From contig NC_004193.1 of NCBI RefSeq assembly GCF_000011245.1, forward strand, positions 2,086,501 through 2,150,500: a stretch of DNA of 64,000 nt. Reading direction: 5' to 3'. How positions within the stretch are numbered: the first letter of the stretch is position 1; each line of letters starts with the position of its first letter. Both the position numbers and the translations under genes were made by a program. The DNA is from Oceanobacillus iheyensis HTE831 (lineage in GTDB: Bacteria; Bacillota; Bacilli; Bacillales; Amphibacillaceae). Shown piece after piece: positions 57,091 through 64,000 of this stretch. The notes under the pieces are model-generated. The model was not told the origin of the DNA, searched no databases, and saw only the letters and a program-made list of their open reading frames with translations.

Positions 57091-57543
57091 CTATTTTTCA
57101 TTAACCATTTTCATTTCTGTATAGAGAAAATCTAACAATTGATTCAACTGTTCTTTTTCCTCTTCAGAAAATTTCGTTAAGACTTCCCCTAAATATGCCT
57201 GTCGTTTATCAATTACTTCTTCAATAATATGTTTACCTTTTTCTAATAGGTGGATGCGGACGACCCGTCGATCATTAGTATCACGTACTCGCTCAACTAG
57301 TTCATTTTTTTCCATACGATCTACTAAATCTGTTGTTGTACTGAATGCATGACTAATTCGATTAGATAATTCACCAATCGTTAAATCACCTTCTTCTAAC
57401 AACCATTGTAAGGCGATAAATTGTGGAGAAGTAATTGGATAATTGTTTAATATTTTACGACCATTTTGCTTGATCATTCCAGATATATAACGTAATCGCT
57501 TTTCCATTTGATTAACTGAATCACTTAATTCGTTTTTTTTCAA
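57091..57543 (-). CDS. ysmB: MarR-family transcriptional regulator YsmB
   Basis: 150 aa winged helix-turn-helix protein. Helix-rich N-terminus, wHTH about 40-110 (LTIGELSNRISHAFSTTTDLVDRMEKNELVERVRDTNDRRVVRIHLLEKG), with the DxRxxxxxLT-type wing. Dimer by family. Probably senses a small ligand; target genes unknown. Position next to racE and gerE matches B. subtilis ysmB. Confidence 0.9.
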   Translation of the reverse strand: MKKNELSDSVNQMEKRLRYISGMIKQNGRKILNNYPITSPQFIALQWLLEEGDLTIGELSNRISHAFSTTTDLVDRMEKNELVERVRDTNDRRVVRIHLLEKGKHIIEEVIDKRQAYLGEVLTKFSEEEKEQLNQLLDFLYTEMKMVNEK

Positions 57544-57704
57544 CGTTCATCCTCCTACTTACTGTTCATCTATCAACTTCTAATTTATTCATCTTATGTA
57601 ATTGATGGAAGTTGTTTCATGTAATGCTTGTTACTATAGTAAACCAAAATGAAGTTCTTGAAAACTTTTTTGAGTAACTAGCTTATTTCCGCACAAATAT
57701 ACGC

Positions 57705-57731
57705 ACTAATTTTTTCTATAATCATAAGCTA
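57705..57731 (+). promoter_or_regulatory. Sigma-K promoter of gerE
   Basis: AC at 57705-57706, 16-bp spacer, CATAAGCTA (57723-57731). gerE is a known sigma-K gene, so this serves as an internal reference for the two other sigma-K-type promoters in the window. Confidence 0.8.
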
Positions 57732-57790
57732 TATTGACTAAATAATTTCCCTTCATCATGCAGCTCTATAGAGCAAGGAGGGGGTAACAT

Positions 57791-58015
57791 TTGAAGGACA
57801 ACGAGTATAAACCGAAGCAATTATTAACCAAACGCGAGAAAGAAGTGTTTGAACTATTAGTACAGGATAAAACAACAAAAGAAATTGCACAAGAGTTGTT
57901 TATTTCCGAAAAAACTGTCCGGAACCATATTTCAAATGCTATGCAAAAATTGGGAGTCAAGGGACGGTCACAAGCCGTAGTTGAGCTTCTTCGCATGGGG
58001 GAATTAAAGCTGTAA
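57791..58015 (+). CDS. gerE: Spore-coat transcription factor GerE
   Basis: 74 aa, exactly the B. subtilis length and nearly identical in sequence as I recall it. LuxR-type helix-turn-helix (LTKREKEVFELLVQDKTTKEIAQELFISEKTVRNHISNAMQKLGVKGRSQAVVELL). Last regulator of the mother-cell programme; it activates or represses late sigma-K genes, including coat and surface-glycan genes. TTG start with AAGGAGGGGG 7 bp upstream. Confidence 0.97.
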   Translation: MKDNEYKPKQLLTKREKEVFELLVQDKTTKEIAQELFISEKTVRNHISNAMQKLGVKGRSQAVVELLRMGELKL

Positions 58016-58016
58016 T

Positions 58017-58049
58017 AAAACCGACTACCCTTATAAGGGAGTCGGTTTT
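58017..58049. terminator. Bidirectional terminator between gerE and ysmA
   Basis: AAAACCGACT pairs with AGTCGGTTTT, with an inner CCCTTATAAGGG palindrome. It overlaps the last codons of ysmA. Confidence 0.88.
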
Positions 58050-58510
58050 ACTTGTGTTTTGATAAAATTTCTACTCATAAGTTTTTCTTTCATATCTTCT
58101 GTTAATGGTTTAGATTTACCAAGATTGGCATCTATATACACTAATCTACCTCTTGCTGTAAGAACCACATCAAAATTTCCTTTTGTAACCATGTAATGCA
58201 CATCAAAAGAGGAATTCCCTACTTCTTGGGTTTTAACATGAACATTCACTTGGTCTCCAAAAAATAGTTGCTTTAAATAATCACATTGTAAATCAGCAAC
58301 AATGATTCCTTCGTCTTTATTAGTAAAATCATTGAATAGTCCTAAAGATTGTAAATATGCAATTCTTGCTTCTTCAAAATAAATGAACGGAGACACATTG
58401 TTCATATGTCCATACATATCCGTCTCAGAAAAACGAATATTAATTGGTATGTAGAATTCAAACTCTTCTGCCCATGACCTGAAATCATCTATATACTCAA
58501 TGGATTTCAT
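58031..58510 (-). CDS. ysmA: Hotdog-fold acyl-CoA thioesterase YsmA
   Basis: 159 aa, 4HBT/YbgC-like family. INIRFSETDMYGHMNNVSPFIYFEEARIAYL (about 23-54) holds the conserved Asp of the hotdog thioesterases. Hydrolyses an acyl-CoA of unknown kind. ATG at 58510 with GGAGG 8 bp upstream, preferred to GTG at 58525. Adjacent to gerE and sdhB as in B. subtilis. Confidence 0.88.
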   Translation of the reverse strand: MKSIEYIDDFRSWAEEFEFYIPINIRFSETDMYGHMNNVSPFIYFEEARIAYLQSLGLFNDFTNKDEGIIVADLQCDYLKQLFFGDQVNVHVKTQEVGNSSFDVHYMVTKGNFDVVLTARGRLVYIDANLGKSKPLTEDMKEKLMSRNFIKTQVKPTPL

Positions 58511-58541
58511 CGTAACTTCCTCCACTTTCCCATATTATATG

Positions 58542-58580
58542 ATGAAGACCCTAGCCTGTTCATCGGTTAGGGTCTTTCAT
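58542..58580 (-). terminator. Terminator after sdhB
   Basis: ATGAAGACCCTA pairs with TAGGGTCTTTCAT around a short loop. Confidence 0.75.
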
Positions 58581-58588
58581 GTTCGAAT

Positions 58589-59353
58589 TTATAACGCTTG
58601 GTCACTTCCAAAGAAGTTTTTAAACGCTTGAATATTTGTAGCTCGGTTCATTGCTGCAATAGAAGTTGTTAGTGGGATACCTTTCGGACATACTTGAACA
58701 CAGTTTTGTGAATTTCCACATCCATCAATACCCCCGTCTTCCATTAGACCATTTAATCGGTCACTTGCATTCATTTCACCAGTCGGATGTGCGTTAAATA
58801 GACGAGCTTGTGAAATTGCAGCTGGTCCAATAAAGTTTGAATTATCGTTAACATTTGGACATGCTTCTAAGCATACTCCGCATGTCATACATTTTGATAA
58901 TTCATACGCCCATTGACGTTTATTCTCTGGCATACGTGGACCTGGTCCTAAATCATGAGTACCGTCAATTGGTATCCAAGCTTTAACTTGTTTTAATGCA
59001 TCAAACATACGTTCACGATCGACAATTAAATCTCGAACTACAGGGAATGTAGACATTGGCTCTAAACGGATTGGTTGCTCTAATTGGTCAACCAAGGCAG
59101 CACAAGATTGCCTTGCTGTCCCATTAATTACCATAGAACATGCTCCACAAACTTCCTCTAAGCAATTCATGTCCCACATTACAGGTGTAGTATTCTCTCC
59201 CTTATTATTAACAGGATTTTGTCTGATTTCCATAAGTGCAGATATTACATTCATATTCTGTCTATATGGAATCTCAAACGTTTCCTCATAAGGAGTCGAT
59301 TCCGGGCCGTCTTGTCTAGTTATAATAAAAGTAACTTTACTCTGTTCAGCCAT
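58589..59353 (-). CDS. sdhB: Succinate dehydrogenase iron-sulfur subunit
   Basis: 254 aa, peripheral subunit of complex II. [2Fe-2S] ligands C64, C69, C72 and C84; [4Fe-4S] and [3Fe-4S] ligands C155, C158, C161, C165 and C212, C218, C222. Passes electrons from SdhA flavin to the SdhC haem and menaquinone. GGAGG start site, 15 bp after sdhA. Confidence 0.98.
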   Translation of the reverse strand: MAEQSKVTFIITRQDGPESTPYEETFEIPYRQNMNVISALMEIRQNPVNNKGENTTPVMWDMNCLEEVCGACSMVINGTARQSCAALVDQLEQPIRLEPMSTFPVVRDLIVDRERMFDALKQVKAWIPIDGTHDLGPGPRMPENKRQWAYELSKCMTCGVCLEACPNVNDNSNFIGPAAISQARLFNAHPTGEMNASDRLNGLMEDGGIDGCGNSQNCVQVCPKGIPLTTSIAAMNRATNIQAFKNFFGSDQAL

Positions 59354-59368
59354 TTACATTACTCCTCC

Positions 59369-61120
59369 TTAGTGTTTTGTAGTATAATCACGCTTACGCG
59401 GTTCAATTAAAGAAACATCTACTTCTTCATAGCTAAACTCAGGAGAAACCGATTCTGGATTGAATTTAGCGACCGTTGTCTTCAGGAACTCTTCATCATT
59501 ACGTTCTGGAAATTCCGGTTTGTAATGAGCTCCACGACTTTCATTTCGATTGTATGCACCGATAGTTATTACACGTGCTAGATGTAGCATGTTTTTCAAT
59601 TGACGTGTAAACATAACACCTTGATTGCTCCAACGAGATGTGTCATTAATATTAATATTATCCCAACGATCTAGTAGCTCTTTTATCTTTTCATCAGTTT
59701 TTAAGAGCTTTTCATTCTCACGAACAACAGTAACATTATCCGTCATCCACTCACCTAATTCTTTATGAATTTGGTAAGCATTCTCGGTACCTTCCATATT
59801 CATGAGTTTATTAAAGCTTTCTTGCTCTGCTTTTTCACGAGATTGATATAATTCATCAGATAAATCATCTACATGTTGGTCTAAACCATCAATATAATCA
59901 ATTGCTTTCGGCCCAGCTACCATTCCACCATAAATTGCTGACAATAGTGAATTCGCACCTAGACGGTTACCACCGTGCTGTGAATAATCACATTCCCCAG
60001 CAGCAAAAATACCTGGGATACTAGTCATTTGATTGTCATCTACCCATAGTCCGCCCATCGAATAGTGCACTGCAGGGAAAATTTTCATTGGAACTTTGCG
60101 AGGATCCTCTCCAACGAATTTTTCATAGATTTCAATAATACCACCAAGTTTTATATCAAGTTCTTTCGAATCTTTATGAGAAAGATCTAGGTAAACCATA
60201 TTCTCTCCGTTAATACCTAATTTTTGATTTACACAGACATCAAAAATCTCTCTAGTAGCAATATCACGAGGCACAAGGTTACCATAAGCAGGATATTTCT
60301 CTTCTAAGAAATACCAAGGTTCACCATCTTTATACGTCCATATACGTCCACCTTCACCACGTGCAGACTCACTCATGAGACGTAACTTATCATCACCTGG
60401 AATCGCAGTAGGATGAATTTGGATAAACTCACCATTCGCATATTTTGCACCTTGTTGATATAATTTGCTCGCTGCAGAACCAGTGTTAATCATTGAATTC
60501 GTTGATTTACCAAAGATTATTCCTGGACCACCTGTCGCAAATATAGTCGCATCCGATCGAAATGCCTTAATTTCATGTGTTTTAATATCTTGAGCAACGA
60601 TTCCTCTACCTATACCTTGCTCATCAATAACAGCTTCGAGGAATTCCCATCCTTCAAATTTTGTAACTAATCCTTCCACTTCGTAACGGCGCACTTGCTC
60701 GTCCAAAGCGTATAATAATTGTTGTCCTGTTGTTGCTCCTGCATATGCAGTACGGTGCATCTGTGTCCCACCGAATCTACGGAAATCTAGTAAACCTTCT
60801 GGCGTACGGTTAAACATTACTCCCATGCGGTCAAACATATGTATAATGCCGGGTGCTGCATCACACATCGCTTTTACCTGTGGTTGATTGGCTAAGAAAT
60901 CGCCACCATATACCGTATCATCAAAGTGTAGCCAAGGAGAATCCCCTTCCCCCTTCGTATTTACAGCACCATTTATTCCACCTTGTGCACATACAGAGTG
61001 AGAGCGTTTTACAGGTACTATAGAAAATAAATCTACTTTCACACCAGCTTCAGCGGCTTTGATTGTAGCCATAAGTCCTGCTAAGCCACCACCAACCACT
61101 GCTACTTTACGATTACTCAT
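59369..61120 (-). CDS. sdhA: Succinate dehydrogenase flavoprotein subunit
   Basis: 583 aa. FAD-binding VAVVGGGLAGLMATI at the N-terminus; covalent FAD histidine in KRSHSVCAQGGING (HS motif); catalytic region RGEGGRIW and HYSMGGLWVD. Oxidises succinate to fumarate. ATG at 61120 (MSNRKVAVV) is chosen because it matches the family N-terminus; GTG at 61129 is an alternative nearer the ribosome site. Confidence 0.98.
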   Translation of the reverse strand: MSNRKVAVVGGGLAGLMATIKAAEAGVKVDLFSIVPVKRSHSVCAQGGINGAVNTKGEGDSPWLHFDDTVYGGDFLANQPQVKAMCDAAPGIIHMFDRMGVMFNRTPEGLLDFRRFGGTQMHRTAYAGATTGQQLLYALDEQVRRYEVEGLVTKFEGWEFLEAVIDEQGIGRGIVAQDIKTHEIKAFRSDATIFATGGPGIIFGKSTNSMINTGSAASKLYQQGAKYANGEFIQIHPTAIPGDDKLRLMSESARGEGGRIWTYKDGEPWYFLEEKYPAYGNLVPRDIATREIFDVCVNQKLGINGENMVYLDLSHKDSKELDIKLGGIIEIYEKFVGEDPRKVPMKIFPAVHYSMGGLWVDDNQMTSIPGIFAAGECDYSQHGGNRLGANSLLSAIYGGMVAGPKAIDYIDGLDQHVDDLSDELYQSREKAEQESFNKLMNMEGTENAYQIHKELGEWMTDNVTVVRENEKLLKTDEKIKELLDRWDNININDTSRWSNQGVMFTRQLKNMLHLARVITIGAYNRNESRGAHYKPEFPERNDEEFLKTTVAKFNPESVSPEFSYEEVDVSLIEPRKRDYTTKH

Positions 61121-61151
61121 ATTGTTCACTCACTCCTTCCTTCTCTTTCAA

Positions 61152-61772
61152 TTAAACACCATAAGCAAATTTAATTAATGATCTAATTCCAAGATAGCTC
61201 ACTGCTAAGAATACGCCTAAACACGCATACGTTGAGATACGCTGTGATTTTGGAGTTTGTGTAATTCCCCATGAAACAAGGAAGCTCCAAAGACCATTTG
61301 CAAAATGGAATACTGCAGCAATAACACCTACAACATAGAACCAAAACATGAATGGATTCGTTAAAATACCTTCCATGAGGCTATAATCTAGTTCTGCATT
61401 TCCTAAGCCTATCTGAACTCTTGTTTCAAATACGTGCCACGCAATAAATACTACAAGAATTATTCCAGTTATACGTTGAAATCTAAACATCCAGTTTCGG
61501 AAAAATCCATATTTGCGTGTATTTTGTTTTGCGACAAATACAATATAAACCCCTAAAATCGCATGGAACAAAATCGGTAAATAAATCACAAAAATTTCTA
61601 ACAGTAATACAAATGGTAGGTTCTTCATAAACCCAGCAGCTGTATTGAAACTTTCTTCCCCATACACAGCAAAATGATTAATAAGTAAATGCTGCACTAA
61701 GAAGATCCCGATTGGAACAACCCCTAGTAATGAATGCAGTCTTCTGTAGAAAAACTCACGATGCTCTGCCAT
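61152..61772 (-). CDS. sdhC: Succinate dehydrogenase cytochrome b558 subunit
   Basis: 206 aa with five membrane spans; histidines that bind the two haems lie in RRLHSLLG, LVQHLLINH, LFHAILG and FHFANGLW. Anchors SdhAB at the inner membrane and reduces menaquinone. First gene of sdhCAB; ATG with AAGGGGGG upstream. Confidence 0.97.
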   Translation of the reverse strand: MAEHREFFYRRLHSLLGVVPIGIFLVQHLLINHFAVYGEESFNTAAGFMKNLPFVLLLEIFVIYLPILFHAILGVYIVFVAKQNTRKYGFFRNWMFRFQRITGIILVVFIAWHVFETRVQIGLGNAELDYSLMEGILTNPFMFWFYVVGVIAAVFHFANGLWSFLVSWGITQTPKSQRISTYACLGVFLAVSYLGIRSLIKFAYGV

Positions 61773-61824
61773 GTTTACCCCCCTTAGTCAATTGATCACT
61801 CAATAATTATGTATACCACTAAAT

Positions 61825-61840
61825 AATAAAGCGCTTTATT
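61825..61840. promoter_or_regulatory. Perfect 16-bp palindrome in the sdhC leader (cre-like)
   Basis: AATAAAGCGCTTTATT lies about 40-56 nt after the inferred start point. The core AAAGCGCTTT equals the centre of ideal cre sites, but the outer TG and CA are missing. Confidence 0.45.
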
Positions 61841-61887
61841 GTCAGAAAACGGTGCCTTATCTAAGTAGTACAAAATGTAACATGTTT

Positions 61888-61916
61888 ATTGTACTTCTAA
61901 CTGTGAATACCGTCAA
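61888..61916 (-). promoter_or_regulatory. Sigma-A promoter of sdhCAB
   Basis: Minus strand: -35 TTGACG (61911-61916), 17-bp spacer, -10 TACAAT (61888-61893). Leaves a leader of about 110 nt. I saw nothing else definite in the 61773-62210 spacer. Confidence 0.7.
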
Positions 61917-62210
61917 GAAATCGCCGTGAAAATTCTAGTAAAATAAAATATATGTAAAATAACCTCTAAAATTGTTAGGTATACTTGATAAATGTATAAA
62001 TAATATAGATAATGAGATTAGTTATTTTTATCATGGTAATTTATCATACGTATAAAAAATTCTAGAATGAACAAAGACAGATATACTGTTAATATACCGA
62101 ATGCTATTACTCTGATAAGTATCGATTAAGTTGTAAAGTGGCTTCTCTTCACTGAAAATAAGCTTACTTTATCGATCTTTATATACATGATCAAAGAAAG
62201 GATGGAATGG

Positions 62211-62651
62211 ATGTCAAAAAAGTACCAAACGTTTGATGTACCTCAATTAGACAATTTACATACACCAGGAGCGGGTTATGACATCCTGCGTTATATTGGA
62301 TTACCAGAATTATTTGGGGAAGAGAAAGATACACTGTTATATTTTTTAGGGAAAAATATTGCAAGAAAATTTAATATGAATACCTTAGAAGACATTATTT
62401 TATTTTTTGAGAAAAGTGGTTGGGGAACACTCGAACTCATTAAAAGTAAAAGGAAAGAAAGAGTATTCCAACTACTATCTGATTCAATAGTTCTGCGAAT
62501 CAATTCCGAAATCGATACTGAATTTCGTTTAGAAGCTGGATTTTTAGCTGAAGCAATTCAGCAAATCGAAGGAACAGAATGTGAATGCGTAGAGTCGATA
62601 AATAAACGAATTAAACAAGTTGAATTTACCGTTCACCTAACAGATGAGTAA
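62211..62651 (+). CDS. yslB: DUF2507 protein YslB
   Basis: 146 aa of the YslB (DUF2507) family. GAGYDILRYIGLPELFGEEKDTLLYFLGKNIARKF (about 24-58) and the late EAGFLAEAIQ match the family pattern of small V4R-like heme-nitric-oxide-type folds, though the function is unknown. ATG at 62211 with AAAGGA upstream is preferred to the in-frame ATG at 62187. Between uvrC and sdhC, as in B. subtilis. Confidence 0.88.
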   Translation: MSKKYQTFDVPQLDNLHTPGAGYDILRYIGLPELFGEEKDTLLYFLGKNIARKFNMNTLEDIILFFEKSGWGTLELIKSKRKERVFQLLSDSIVLRINSEIDTEFRLEAGFLAEAIQQIEGTECECVESINKRIKQVEFTVHLTDE

Positions 62652-62667
62652 ACTACATATTAAATAA

Positions 62668-62702
62668 AAAGCCACAAGATCTAGAAATTCTTGTGGTTTT
62701 TT
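62668..62702. terminator. Bidirectional terminator between yslB and uvrC
   Basis: AAGCCACAAGA pairs with TCTTGTGGTTTT, with A- and T-runs on the two sides. Confidence 0.88.
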
Positions 62703-62746
62703 AAATTAAATCTAGCACGTATGAAATTGGCTCAAATAATCATGAT

Positions 62747-64000
62747 TTACGTTTCATCATCATTTGGTGAGTTTAAATGATTCAATACTAATTCAGCTAT
62801 ATTACTTGGAATCCCCAATTTCCTCATATCTTCAATAGATGCTTTTTTTATTTGATTAATCGATTTAAAGTGTGAAAGTAACAGTTTTCTTCTCTTTTCA
62901 CCAACACCCGGAATCTTATCTAATTCAGACTGAAATAAGCTCTTCCCTCTTAATTGGCGATGGAATGTAATTGCAAATCGATGTACTTCGTCTTGAATTC
63001 GCTGTACAAGGTAAAAAGCTTGAGATTGTCTTTCTAATGGAACAACTATAGGTGGCATTCCATATAACAGTTCACTTGTTTTATGACGATCATCTTTGGC
63101 TAGTCCTGCTAATGGTATATCTAAACCTAACTCATCTTCTAAAACTTCTAACGCTGCGGACATTTGACCTTTTCCCCCGTCAACGATAATCAAATCTGGT
63201 AATGGTAAATTTTCTTTCAAGACACGCGAATATCGCCTTCGAACCACTTCCCGCATCGTATCATAATCATCGGGGCCTTTTACATCCCGAATCTTATATT
63301 TACGATATTCTTTTTTATTTGGCTTCCCGTCTTCAAAAACAATCATTGCAGAGACTGGATCAGTACCTTGTATATTCGAGTTATCAAAAGCTTCTATTCG
63401 ATGTGGTGTCTCTATATTTAATTGTTCACCTAAATCTTCTATAGCTTGAATTGTTCGTTCTTCATCTTTTTCAATTAATTGAAATTTTTCATTTAAAGAA
63501 ATCTCTGCATTTTTAACAGCTAATTGTACCAGTTCTTTTTTTCTTCCTCTTAATGGTATATGCACCTGTATCTCTAACACTTTAGCTAATAATTCGTTGT
63601 CGATACCAACCGGAACTAATACTTGTTTTGGCTTCAAATGATTTTCATGTAAATAAAATCTTCCGATAAAGCTGACTATTGTTTCTTCAGGACTATCAAA
63701 AAATGGAAAAACACTGGTATCTCTTTCAATTAATTTCCCTTGTCGTATGAAGAATACTTGGACACACATCCATCCCTTATCATAGCTATAACCAAAGATA
63801 TCCCTATCCATTTGATCAGTCAATGTCATTTTTTGCTGTTCCATTGTAGCATCGATATGTTGTATTGTGTCCCTTATCTCTTTCGCTCGTTCAAAATTTA
63901 ACGCTTCGCTTGCCTTTTGCATTTCCCCTGCTAAATTTTTTCGTATATCTTTAAATCCACCCTGCAAAAAAGAGCTAATCTCTTGAACTATTTCTTGATA
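62747..64000 (-). CDS. uvrC: Excinuclease ABC subunit C (5' part outside window)
   Basis: Makes both incisions in nucleotide excision repair. The frame stays open to the window edge, giving the C-terminal 417 residues; the N-terminal GIY-YIG nuclease lies beyond. Visible parts in order: UVR/UvrB-binding motif ([29 protein letters not shown]), RNase H-like nuclease ([26 protein letters not shown] and [17 protein letters not shown]), and the helix-hairpin-helix pair at the C-terminus ([16 protein letters not shown]). An in-frame TTG at 63967 is not the real start. Confidence 0.97.
   Translation of the reverse strand, partial: YQEIVQEISSFLQGGFKDIRKNLAGEMQKASEALNFERAKEIRDTIQHIDATMEQQKMTLTDQMDRDIFGYSYDKGWMCVQVFFIRQGKLIERDTSVFPFFDSPEETIVSFIGRFYLHENHLKPKQVLVPVGIDNELLAKVLEIQVHIPLRGRKKELVQLAVKNAEISLNEKFQLIEKDEERTIQAIEDLGEQLNIETPHRIEAFDNSNIQGTDPVSAMIVFEDGKPNKKEYRKYKIRDVKGPDDYDTMREVVRRRYSRVLKENLPLPDLIIVDGGKGQMSAALEVLEDELGLDIPLAGLAKDDRHKTSELLYGMPPIVVPLERQSQAFYLVQRIQDEVHRFAITFHRQLRGKSLFQSELDKIPGVGEKRRKLLLSHFKSINQIKKASIEDMRKLGIPSNIAELVLNHLNSPNDDET

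Noticed and set aside
57766..57996. 76-aa frame antisense to gerE
   Set aside because: A mirror of the highly conserved gerE coding sequence without start signals of its own.

Overview
The window looks like chromosomal DNA of a low-GC, endospore-forming Bacillaceae bacterium. Gene content and order follow the Bacillus subtilis blocks valS-ysxE-spoVID-hemLBDCXA, engB-lonA-clpX-tig-ysoA and uvrC-yslB-sdhCAB-ysmA-gerE-ysmB-racE-gerM-rph-ysnA-ysnB. The AT-rich bases and the strong GGAGG ribosome sites fit Oceanobacillus or a close relative, but the genus is inference. The sporulation genes (spoVID, gerE, gerM, ysxE) mean the host makes spores.

Layout. 1-12.1 kb: valS behind a T-box leader, ysxE and spoVID (spore coat), and the whole hemAXCDBL operon (5-aminolevulinate to uroporphyrinogen III) behind a promoter followed by two PerR-box-like sequences. 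12.1-16 kb: a small membrane protein, an amino-acid ABC transporter whose permease carries a one-base frameshift, and a composite repeat element with nine tandem hairpin units of about 55 bp. 16-23.1 kb: engB, lonA, clpX, tig and ysoA (protein quality control). 23.6-26.8 kb: a nucleotide-sugar dehydrogenase, a glycosyltransferase and a 4-epimerase. 26.9-43.0 kb: a pectin-utilisation island with a CUT1 sugar ABC transporter, GH28, GH43 and GH105 enzymes, an SGNH esterase, a Gfo/Idh/MocA oxidoreductase, a YesL-like protein, a membrane-anchored AraC regulator, a uronate-dehydrogenase-like protein and an alpha/beta hydrolase. 43.2-45.1 kb: two more glycosyltransferases. 45.2-47.9 kb: metNIQ behind a SAM-I riboswitch. 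48-52.6 kb: polysaccharide deacetylase, a chemoreceptor, a NERD-domain protein and tRNA-Gly and tRNA-Arg. 52.7-64 kb: ysnB, rdgB, rph, gerM, racE, ysmB, gerE, ysmA, sdhBAC, yslB and the 3' part of uvrC.

How the parts work together. The pectin island reads as one module. A sensor-regulator and YesL are divergent from a long operon of transporter plus intracellular glycosidases, with a full CcpA (cre) match between the two promoters, so it should be induced by pectin oligosaccharides and repressed by preferred sugars. The glycan genes on either side of the island share a feature I find most interesting: the epimerase and the two-gene glycosyltransferase operon each have a near-perfect sigma-K promoter (AC, 16 bp, CATAnnnTA), the same architecture as gerE in this window, and the dehydrogenase has a GerE-box-like site. 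This suggests a late mother-cell regulon that makes an acidic sugar polymer for the spore surface, now split by the pectin island.

I saw no IS element, prophage, CRISPR array or replication origin. All assignments come from reading motifs and gene order; no database search was run.
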